Origin: Fidelibacterota bacterium
GTDB lineage: Bacteria > Fidelibacterota > BS150m-G59
DNA: 6,285 nucleotides
Assembly (NCBI GenBank): GCA_016784265.1
Contig: JADHUZ010000083.1
Span: forward strand, 1 to 6,285
Direction: 5' to 3'
The notes beneath the pieces were generated by a model. The model saw only the letters and a list, made by a program, of their open reading frames with translations, ran no database searches and was not told the DNA's origin. Each line of letters begins with the position of its first letter. Within the stretch, counting starts at the first letter, position 1. Positions 1 to 6,075 of the stretch are shown here, in pieces. Both the position numbers and the translations under genes were made by a program.

Positions 1-1333
1 CTGCTTTGACAAGTTGATTTTTCAGGATTTTTAAATTCTCTGCTTGCGCGACAAAACGTCCACCGCTAACTTGTATTTCAATCAATTTCTCAGACTTTAT
101 TTTGTAATCAATCGCTTTCTGAATCTCCGGATTTCGTTGCGATAGTTTTTGAAATATTTCCGCACGAGTTAAAAAATGTTTTCCCAAAAATACACCGTTT
201 AATTTTTCATCCAAATCATCTTTTGCGAGAAACTGCAACTCTTGAAACCACTGATTCTTTTTCATTGAATGTGGTATTTTCTCATAAGTCAATACAACGC
301 CACCAGCAATTGTTCTTGGGGGCGAATAGCGACGAATCACCATCGGCTGACCATGAAAAACCATCCCTTTTGATTCCAATCGAATATAGCACAAACGACT
401 TTCTCCCGGCTGAATCGGTTGATTTTTCTCTGTTGTAATCCGCCCCAAATATTCCGTTGTACCCAGATGAATTCGCAATCGCTCATTGTTTTTTATCGAT
501 TTTTCGATATGCTTTAATAATTTGATTTCCGCATAAAATCGATCAGTTGCTTCAAAAAAACCACACTGACAAATAACTTGCCCTCGTCCAGGTTCATCTT
601 TTGATATATTTTGAAGATTCAACGCAACGCGATCACCGATTTTTGCACTGCTAATCATCTTTCCATGAGATTGAATTCCTCGAACTTTCACTCGTTTTCC
701 AAGCGGAAGAATTTCTACAGAATCCTGCGATTTGAGATTTCCGCTCATCACTGTTCCAGTCACGACAGTTCCAAAACCTTCGATGGAAAACGAACGGTCA
801 ATTGGCATTCTCAAAACACCACTGTCTTTCTTTTGATTGGCTGACAGCGTTTTCAAATAATCTGATAATTTGTCAATCCCATCGCTTTTAGTCGATGAAA
901 CGTTGAAAATAGGCGCGTTTTCAAGGAAAGTTCCCTGCAAAAATTCCTCAATCTCCAGATTAACCAATTCCAGCCAATCTTTTTCGACCAAATCAATTTT
1001 TGTAAGTGCAACAAAACCTTGTTTGATATGCAGCAAATTCAAGATATCCAAGTGCTCTTTCGTCTGCAACATAATGCCATCATCTGCGGCAATCACGAGC
1101 ATGACAGCATCAATGCCAGCAACGCCGGAAACCATATTTTTGATAAATTTTTCATGCCCGGGCACATCAATAAAAGTGATGCTATCACCTAAAAATGCAA
1201 ATCCGATATCAATGGTCAATCCACGTTGTTTTTCCTCCGCGAACCGATCCGGGTCTGTTCCTGTCAGCGCCTTGACAAGACTTGATTTGCCATGATCAAT
1301 ATGCCCTGCGGTTCCGATAACCAGATGTGTCAT
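1..1333 (-). CDS. selB: Selenocysteine-specific elongation factor SelB (partial, 3' end beyond window)
   Basis: This GTPase carries selenocysteyl-tRNA(Sec) to the ribosome and reads UGA as selenocysteine at mRNA SECIS hairpins. I translated it by hand from the ATG at 1333: 444 codons stay open to the window edge. The G domain shows G1 AGHIDHGKS (residues 9-17), the switch I stretch RGLTIDIGF (37-45), G3 DVPGHEKF (56-63) and G4 TKID (111-114). MPIDRSFSI then GFGTVVTGT (176-194) marks the SelB-type domain II. D42, H60 and R180 lie where, from memory, the charged selenocysteine pocket of SelB lies. Domain III follows, and from about residue 370 a sequence resembling the first C-terminal winged-helix domain. 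Bacterial SelB is usually about 610-640 residues, so the remaining winged helices that bind SECIS RNA should lie outside the window. The start lies 2 bp after the selA stop with no strong ribosome binding site, which suggests translational coupling. Identity is secure; the missing end is a window edge, not a truncation. Confidence 0.96.
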   Translation of the reverse strand, partial: MTHLVIGTAGHIDHGKSSLVKALTGTDPDRFAEEKQRGLTIDIGFAFLGDSITFIDVPGHEKFIKNMVSGVAGIDAVMLVIAADDGIMLQTKEHLDILNLLHIKQGFVALTKIDLVEKDWLELVNLEIEEFLQGTFLENAPIFNVSSTKSDGIDKLSDYLKTLSANQKKDSGVLRMPIDRSFSIEGFGTVVTGTVMSGNLKSQDSVEILPLGKRVKVRGIQSHGKMISSAKIGDRVALNLQNISKDEPGRGQVICQCGFFEATDRFYAEIKLLKHIEKSIKNNERLRIHLGTTEYLGRITTEKNQPIQPGESRLCYIRLESKGMVFHGQPMVIRRYSPPRTIAGGVVLTYEKIPHSMKKNQWFQELQFLAKDDLDEKLNGVFLGKHFLTRAEIFQKLSQRNPEIQKAIDYKIKSEKLIEIQVSGGRFVAQAENLKILKNQLVKA

Positions 1334-1335
1334 TT

Positions 1336-2712
1336 CTATCGTGCCAGATTATTAATCGCTTCGATTAACGAATTGAGTTCTGAGGGAAAAACCGTCCGAA
1401 GATCGATCAATATTTTTTGATTATGAATGCGACTCAATACAGAAGGTGTGCCATGAACAAGTCGCTCAAAAATGGAACGAGCAGATTCTTGCGAAGATTT
1501 GATTATCAGCGCAACACTATCAACTTCTTCCGTCGGCATTGATCCACTACCAAATTGCCCTGTTGTCGCATCGATTGAAATCGAAAATTGTTCCAAAATT
1601 TCCGGCGAAAGTGCTCGAATCACAGATTCAGCCTGATTATGCAATTCGTCGGTTGTCCTGCTCAATAATTGGAACAACGGGAGATTCTGGATTTTTCCTT
1701 GTGCAATTTTCAATAGTGTTTTTTTTAAAATCAACAGCGTGGATTTATCAGGACGAATCGCACGCAGTAATGAATTTTTTTTCATCTTGCCAATGAGCGA
1801 TTTTTTGCCGACAATAATTCCGCATTGCGGACCGCCAATCAGTTTATCGCCACTAAACGTCGCCACAGAAACGCCGAGTTTGATAACATCTTTTACCAGC
1901 GGCTCATCGCAAAAACCAAATAATTGCAAATCAACCAATGCGCCACTTCCAAGATCGGACACGACAGGAATTCGGTGCTTTTTCCCAAGCGATGCAAGTT
2001 CCCCCAAATCCACTGACTTCGTAAATCCCTGCACGCGGAAATTGCTCGTATGAGCTTGTAACAAAACAGCCGTATTTTTTGTAATCGTTTTCTGATAATC
2101 TTCCAAATGAGTTCGATTCGTTGTACCAACTTCAATCATCGTCGCTCCGCTTTTTCGGACAACATCAGGAATCCGAAATGAGCCGCCGATTTCCACTTGC
2201 TCGCCCCGAGAAACCACCACCTCTTTGCCATCAGCCAAAGAATTCAAAACCAGCAAAACCGCCGCCGCATTGTTATTCACGACCAACGCATCATCGGCAC
2301 CAGTCAGAGATTTCAGCAAATCGCGCAACGAAGCGAATCTATCTCCACGCTTTCCTGAAAAATCTATCTCCAACGAAACATAATTTTTCATAACAGAAAC
2401 CTGCGAATCCAACATCTCTTGCCCAAGCGGTGCTCTGCCTAATCCCGTGTGCAAAATGACGCCTGTGCCATTTATCACCGTTGCAAATTGCCAGTTGAAA
2501 AATTGAATTCTATTTTGAACTTCTGCGTATATTTGTTCCAATAACACCGACTTAGACAGCGCCTTGTTCTTCTTCTGGATATTTCGGCGAGATTGTTGCA
2601 AAATTTCTCGAATCCACAAAACCAAAAGATCATTGGGCAGATCCGTTGAAATTTTCCCAAGAATTTCGGAAACAGACGGTAAATTGCGGAATAAAGAATT
2701 CGTTTGCGCCAT
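1336..2712 (-). CDS. selA: L-seryl-tRNA(Sec) selenium transferase SelA
   Basis: SelA is the PLP-dependent selenocysteine synthase. It converts seryl-tRNA(Sec) to selenocysteyl-tRNA(Sec) using selenophosphate, and is a cytoplasmic homodecamer in studied bacteria. The 458 residues match the usual length (about 460). The N-terminal tRNA-binding part begins LFRNLPSVSEIL (7-18). Then come the family signatures NGTGVILHTGLGRAPL (81-96), VVNNNAAAVLLVLN (144-157), SRGEQVEIGGSFR (168-180) and VGTTNRTH (195-202). SGDKLIGGPQCG (287-298) contains the expected PLP Schiff-base lysine, K290. R317 and R320 in LLRAIRPDK resemble the anion-binding arginine pair of the family. The ATG lies 8 bp after the stop of the GAF/HD-GYP gene, without an obvious Shine-Dalgarno, and selB follows after 2 bp, so it is probably translated by coupling within the operon. 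The substrate supplier SelD and tRNA(Sec) are not in the window and must be encoded elsewhere. Confidence 0.97.
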   Translation of the reverse strand: MAQTNSLFRNLPSVSEILGKISTDLPNDLLVLWIREILQQSRRNIQKKNKALSKSVLLEQIYAEVQNRIQFFNWQFATVINGTGVILHTGLGRAPLGQEMLDSQVSVMKNYVSLEIDFSGKRGDRFASLRDLLKSLTGADDALVVNNNAAAVLLVLNSLADGKEVVVSRGEQVEIGGSFRIPDVVRKSGATMIEVGTTNRTHLEDYQKTITKNTAVLLQAHTSNFRVQGFTKSVDLGELASLGKKHRIPVVSDLGSGALVDLQLFGFCDEPLVKDVIKLGVSVATFSGDKLIGGPQCGIIVGKKSLIGKMKKNSLLRAIRPDKSTLLILKKTLLKIAQGKIQNLPLFQLLSRTTDELHNQAESVIRALSPEILEQFSISIDATTGQFGSGSMPTEEVDSVALIIKSSQESARSIFERLVHGTPSVLSRIHNQKILIDLRTVFPSELNSLIEAINNLAR

Positions 2713-2720
2713 GCGCAGAA

Positions 2721-4286
2721 TCAGTGTTTATTTATCTTTTTTCTAAATCCGGGAAGGGCGAAATACAACTTTTCCTGAACAAATAAATCAACGATGTTTT
2801 TATCAAACAATCCGGACTCTGCATCATTTTGAAGGATTTCTAATGTTCTATCGAGCGGCACGCTCTTTTTATATGGGCGATCTTTTGCAGTAAGCGCATC
2901 GAAAACATCCGCTACACAGATCGCTCTCCCCTGCAATGTAATTTCATCTCCACGAAGTCCGTACGGATATCCAGCGCCGTTAAGATATTCATGGTGCTCA
3001 ATCACCATATTTGGAATGCCATCTAAATCTTCCATGAAAGGAATCGCCTTCAAGATTCGATAACTTTCCGTTACGTGAGATTGGATGGTTTTTCTCTCTT
3101 CTTCTGTTAAATTCCCTTTACGAACTTCCAAATTTTCCAGCTCAAAATTTGTGAGCAAATCGTGCCTTTTACCATTAAAATCAAAATAATAAGTTCGGGC
3201 AAGTTCCCGAATTCGCTTTAATTCATGGTCTTTTGCAAAATTTAATTCATTGATCTTTTGAATATATTTCAACTCATCTAATAAATTCTTCCAATAATGG
3301 TGAAATGAATTCTTGAAATCACTCCACTCCATTCGTCTGCCGTCTTCGTAATCATAACAAGCATTGTAAAAACTTGACAATAAAAACCGCTCTCGAATGA
3401 TGTCGATTTGATCATCAGTCAATTTGTTTTCTTTTTCCAAAACTGCTTCGGGCACGCCAATTTTCCCAATATCATGAAGCCAGCCGGCATATTCAATTTC
3501 TTCAATTTGTTCGGGAGAAAAATATACATCGGCAAAAACACCATCATTCTGACGGTTGATTGCTTTGAGAATTTCTTTCGATAGCGTTGCCACACGTCCG
3601 GAATGTCCAGCAGTATGAGGACTTCGCGCTTCAATTGCTTTTGAAGAATAAACCACTAATGACTTGAACAAATTGCGCAAATCAGCAATCAATTTCGCAT
3701 TTTCCAGTGCTATCGCCGCCTGACTCGCTAACGATCGAACCAACGTTTCAAATTCGGTTTTAAACGGGATAATTTCACCTGCTTCATCTCTGGCGTTGAT
3801 CAATTGTAACACCCCGATAACACTGCGATTGTGATCAATTAAAGGGAGCGTCAATGTTGATTTTGTTCGATAATTATTTTTTTTATCGAAAACTTTCGTC
3901 TGCCCAAAATCAAAGCCATCCGCCTTATACACATCCGGAATATTGACCGTTTCGCCTGTATTTGCAACATAAGCAGATATATTTTGGAGATTCTCTTTCC
4001 CGTTCAGTTCGAGCATAACATCGGACCATGTGATTGCGATGCCGGAAGTGCCACCCATGCGAATATTCAGACTTTCGGTTTGAACAATCTGAAATTGTAG
4101 CGATTTCTTTGTTTTATTTAAAATATAGAGCGCGCCAGCATCAGCATTCGTAAACGATCGCAATTCGTCCACGATACGCTCCGTTAAGCGAGAAATATTT
4201 TTTTCAGCCGAAAGTGAGATACCAATATCATTTAGTTTGGAAATTAGTTGCTCATATTGCTCGGCTGAATAATCGAAATGAGTCAT
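2721..4286 (-). CDS. GAF domain plus HD-GYP phosphohydrolase (putative cyclic-di-nucleotide phosphodiesterase)
   Basis: A 521-residue cytoplasmic signalling protein with no signal peptide, membrane segment or receiver domain. An N-terminal GAF domain (about 28-197, ending in LTLPLIDHNRSVIGVLQLINA-like strands) would sense a small ligand or redox/gas cue that cannot be named from sequence. A linker helix (about 198-220) leads into an HD-GYP domain. Its metal-binding set appears complete: H228 in HTAGHSGRV, H271-D272 in LHDIGKIGVP, H404 in IQSHV, H431-H432 in EHHEYLNGAGYP, and D463 in ADVFDALTAKDRPY; G439-Y440-P441 is intact. Proteins of this class hydrolyse c-di-GMP, or in some cases cGAMP. 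Between residues about 290 and 395 lies an insertion, so HD and the next histidine are about 130 residues apart instead of about 30. The Asp usual in HHExxDGxGYP is Asn (N436). It starts 12 bp after rplS and ends (TGA) 8 bp before selA, with no clear ribosome binding site. Domain assignment is strong; substrate and any link to selenocysteine are unknown. Confidence 0.9.
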   Translation of the reverse strand: MTHFDYSAEQYEQLISKLNDIGISLSAEKNISRLTERIVDELRSFTNADAGALYILNKTKKSLQFQIVQTESLNIRMGGTSGIAITWSDVMLELNGKENLQNISAYVANTGETVNIPDVYKADGFDFGQTKVFDKKNNYRTKSTLTLPLIDHNRSVIGVLQLINARDEAGEIIPFKTEFETLVRSLASQAAIALENAKLIADLRNLFKSLVVYSSKAIEARSPHTAGHSGRVATLSKEILKAINRQNDGVFADVYFSPEQIEEIEYAGWLHDIGKIGVPEAVLEKENKLTDDQIDIIRERFLLSSFYNACYDYEDGRRMEWSDFKNSFHHYWKNLLDELKYIQKINELNFAKDHELKRIRELARTYYFDFNGKRHDLLTNFELENLEVRKGNLTEEERKTIQSHVTESYRILKAIPFMEDLDGIPNMVIEHHEYLNGAGYPYGLRGDEITLQGRAICVADVFDALTAKDRPYKKSVPLDRTLEILQNDAESGLFDKNIVDLFVQEKLYFALPGFRKKINKH

Positions 4287-4298
4287 TACAAATTCGTT

Positions 4299-4646
4299 TT
4301 ATCTACTTTCTCTGATTTTCGCCGCTTTTCCTCTCAAACTCCTAAGATAATAAAGTTTTGCTCGACGAACTCTTCCAGCTCTTATTCGAGTTATTTTAAC
4401 AATATTCGGTGAGTAAAACGGAAAAATCCGCTCCACACCGATACCGTGCGATATTTTACGAACGATGAAAGTCTTCCCTGCATCCGATCCTCGCATCGAA
4501 ATAACTACACCTTGGTAGCGCTGGATACGTTCTTTTTCCCCCTCGATAATTTTATAATCCACGGCAACAGTATCGCCGGATTTAAAATCAGGAATATTCG
4601 AATGAAGCGTGTATTGTTCGTCAATTTCTCGTATAATCTGGTTCAT
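4299..4646 (-). CDS. rplS: 50S ribosomal protein L19
   Basis: L19 is a large-subunit protein near the interface with the 30S subunit, contacting 23S rRNA. The 115 residues match the family length. Signatures run in order: [22 protein letters not shown] begins at residue 21 (shown here only as a landmark), YQGVVI (44-49), [14 protein letters not shown] (60-73) and the basic [12 protein letters not shown] (91-102). The C-terminal RGKAAKI (105-111) is typical. The ATG is preceded 5 bases upstream by AGGAGA, which overlaps the trmD stop codon, so this start is firm. It follows trmD by 9 bp, the usual neighbour in many bacteria, and stops (TAA) 12 bp before the GAF/HD-GYP gene with no visible hairpin between. 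Nothing is missing or odd. Confidence 0.97.
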   Translation of the reverse strand: MNQIIREIDEQYTLHSNIPDFKSGDTVAVDYKIIEGEKERIQRYQGVVISMRGSDAGKTFIVRKISHGIGVERIFPFYSPNIVKITRIRAGRVRRAKLYYLRSLRGKAAKIRESR

Positions 4647-4651
4647 TGTGT

Positions 4652-4657
4652 TCTCCT
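4652..4657 (-). promoter_or_regulatory. Shine-Dalgarno of rplS
   Basis: The minus strand reads AGGAGA, overlapping the trmD TAG stop and 5 bases before the rplS ATG at 4646. It is the best ribosome binding site match, with the khpA one, in the window. Confidence 0.8.
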
Positions 4658-5339
4658 ACTCAATAGTTAACAATTCTTCTCTTTTTGTTTTTGTCAATTC
4701 AAGGCGTTGTTCTTTTCGCCATTCTTCAATTTTTTGATGATGCCCGGAAAGCAGTATTTCTGGCACTCTCATTTCTCGGAAAATTTCTGGACGAGTGTAT
4801 AATGGCTCTCCCAAAAGATTGCTCTGCGCAAAAGAATCGCGCTCAGCAGATTCAAAATCATTTAACGACCCAGGAATTCGCCGCACAATCGCATCAATCA
4901 TCAGCATTGCGGGAATCTCTCCGCCGGTAACAACAAAATCCCCGATGGACATTTCATCGGTTGCCAATTCGAAAATCCGTTCATCCATCCCTCGATAATG
5001 CCCACAGATAAAAATCAGATTTTCCTCATTTGCAAAACGATCCGCCGCTTTTTGATCAAATTGCTGTCCTCGCGGCGTCGTAATGATAATCCTTGGATCA
5101 CCGCTAATTTCAGACAATAAAAAATCCACTGCAGAATAAATTGGCTCTGGCTTTAAAACCATTCCGGGACCGCCGCCATAAGGAATCTCATCAATCGTTC
5201 GATGATTGTCACTTGTGAAATCTCTCGGATCAACGGTGTGAATATCGACAATCCCTTTTTTCTGGGCACGGCCGACAATACTTTGCGACAATGGCAAGCC
5301 GAGAATATTAGGAAATGCTGTGATTACATCTATGCGCAT
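4656..5339 (-). CDS. trmD: tRNA (guanine(37)-N1)-methyltransferase TrmD
   Basis: TrmD transfers methyl from S-adenosylmethionine to N1 of G37 in tRNAs with G at position 36, preventing +1 frameshifts; it is an obligate homodimer with a trefoil-knot (SPOUT) fold. From the ATG at 5339 it has 227 residues, a little shorter than E. coli TrmD. It begins MRIDVITAFP as the family does. PYGGGPGM (53-60), CGHYRGMDER (112-121) and SIGDFVVTGGE (131-141) form the knot and SAM pocket. R154 in RRIPG and D168 in ERDSF fit the catalytic Arg and Asp. YTRPEI and LLSGHHQKIEEWR belong to the C-terminal tRNA-binding part. An upstream in-frame TTG at 5366 would add nine unconserved residues; I reject it because the ATG gives the family N-terminus and has GAAAGG 9 bases upstream. 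The gene overlaps the end of rimM by 10 bp, suggesting coupled translation. Confidence 0.97.
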   Translation of the reverse strand: MRIDVITAFPNILGLPLSQSIVGRAQKKGIVDIHTVDPRDFTSDNHRTIDEIPYGGGPGMVLKPEPIYSAVDFLLSEISGDPRIIITTPRGQQFDQKAADRFANEENLIFICGHYRGMDERIFELATDEMSIGDFVVTGGEIPAMLMIDAIVRRIPGSLNDFESAERDSFAQSNLLGEPLYTRPEIFREMRVPEILLSGHHQKIEEWRKEQRLELTKTKREELLTIE

Positions 5340-5830
5340 TCCAGCAAACCTTTCACATTTTGACAAACAATTTGCCCATTTTCCAGATCAATTTTCTGAA
5401 CAAATTCATCTCGAATTGGTATAATAATTTCCTTGCCGTCATCATTCACGACAGATAACATCGAATTGCCGGAAACGAGATATACATCTTTCACCTCGCC
5501 AATCTTTACATCTCCATCAAAAGCTGATAATCCCAAAATATCTTTTACGTAATGTTCGCCTTTTTCAAGCGTTGGCATCTCTTCGAGATAGACATTTTTC
5601 CCGATAAATTCAGATGCCGCATCAACGGTTTGAACATCTTCCAACATAAAAAGATAATGGTTCTTATTCCATCGAACTCGTTGAACTCGGATTTTTTCGG
5701 ATAAATCGCTCCCATCGCCAACGTAAATCTGATGAAACGATTGATCCCCGTCAAACCATTGCGGTGTTTTACCCAATTTCAACTCTCCACGCACTCCATG
5801 CAATCCAACAAATTCGCCGATGGCAACCAT
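5330..5830 (-). CDS. rimM: 16S rRNA processing protein RimM
   Basis: RimM binds ribosomal protein S19 and helps mature the head of the 30S subunit. The predicted 166-residue product has the two usual parts. The N-terminal beta-barrel domain (about 1-85) holds IGEFVGLHGVRGELKL (4-19), the family signature. The C-terminal PRC-barrel domain (about 90-166) begins HYVKDILGL, has GEVKDV, and ends with the conserved IPIRDEFV (137-144) and a GLLE tail. I start it at ATG 5830. A TTG immediately before it (5833) would add only one residue and cannot be excluded. The start lies 5 bp after the khpA stop, with only a weak GAG about 10 bases upstream. The 3' end overlaps trmD by 10 bp, and rimM-trmD adjacency is highly conserved in bacteria. 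No anomaly in length or motifs. Confidence 0.95.
   Translation of the reverse strand: MVAIGEFVGLHGVRGELKLGKTPQWFDGDQSFHQIYVGDGSDLSEKIRVQRVRWNKNHYLFMLEDVQTVDAASEFIGKNVYLEEMPTLEKGEHYVKDILGLSAFDGDVKIGEVKDVYLVSGNSMLSVVNDDGKEIIIPIRDEFVQKIDLENGQIVCQNVKGLLECA
5349..5354 (-). promoter_or_regulatory. Probable Shine-Dalgarno of trmD
   Basis: The minus strand reads GAAAGG, 9 bases before the ATG at 5339 and inside the 3' end of rimM. It is a modest match, but it supports the ATG over the upstream in-frame TTG at 5366. Confidence 0.55.
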
Positions 5831-5835
5831 CAAAA

Positions 5836-6069
5836 TTACTCGACAATCTCCAACGTCGTCCGCGAATCACCCTCGTGCATTGAAATAGATTGAATGATAA
5901 CCCGAAGTGCTTTCGCCATTCGCCCGTTTTTCCCAATCGCTCTGCCACGATCCTCAGGATCCACGGACACTTGAATAACGTTGATCCCATCTCTTTCGAT
6001 CTGTTTCACCACCACAGATTTCGGCTTTGAAACCAATCGTTTGAGAATATCATCTATGATTTTTTCCAC
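5836..6069 (-). CDS. khpA: KH-domain RNA-binding protein KhpA (YlqC family)
   Basis: A 77-residue protein consisting of a single KH domain, the family's normal size. The RNA-binding loop is the GxxG of AIGKNGR (44-50; G46-K47-N48-G49). It is preceded by INVIQVSVDPEDRGR and followed by the helix MAKALRVII, as in KhpA/YlqC proteins. In Gram-positive bacteria KhpA pairs with KhpB/EloR and influences small RNAs and cell elongation; whether that holds here is unknown, and KhpB is not in the window. It uses a GTG start at 6069, supported by GAGGAG 9 bases upstream. The rpsP reading frame ends 6 bp upstream and rimM begins 5 bp downstream; khpA between rpsP and rimM is a recurrent gene order in many phyla. 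Identity is strong on motif, size and context together. Confidence 0.94.
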   Translation of the reverse strand: MEKIIDDILKRLVSKPKSVVVKQIERDGINVIQVSVDPEDRGRAIGKNGRMAKALRVIIQSISMHEGDSRTTLEIVE

Positions 6070-6075
6070 GTAGAT

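Noticed and set aside
870..1295. Open frame of 141 codons on the plus strand
   Set aside because: It lies wholly antisense to the selB GTPase domain, has a Ser/Thr/Pro-rich composition with no recognisable motif, and is explained as a shadow of the selB frame.
1719..1726. Runs of eight A on the coding strand in selA (also 3877-3884 in the GAF/HD-GYP gene and 6094-6101 in the rpsP tail) as possible slippage or programmed frameshift sites
   Set aside because: All three genes are intact in one frame across the run, and no alternative-frame product or downstream pseudoknot is apparent. Such runs are expected where Lys codons abound in AT-rich DNA.
1739..2053. Open frame of 104 codons on the plus strand
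   Set aside because: Antisense to the catalytic core of selA, including the K290 region, with no motif or ribosome binding site.
2475..2723. Possible selenocysteine read-through of the TGA ending the GAF/HD-GYP gene, prompted by selA-selB next door
   Set aside because: The frame does stay open after TGA, but the extension runs through the selA coding frame, has a random-looking Arg/Cys-rich composition, and I see no convincing SECIS-like hairpin just after the TGA. The protein is already complete at the stop.
4287..4298. Terminator or promoter between rplS and the GAF/HD-GYP gene
   Set aside because: The gap is only 12 bp, with no inverted repeat and no T tract on the coding strand. A promoter inside rplS is possible but I cannot point to convincing -35 and -10 boxes.
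5340..5366. Longer trmD product starting at TTG 5366
   Set aside because: The extra nine residues are not part of the TrmD family N-terminus, and a better-supported ATG with GAAAGG upstream lies at 5339.
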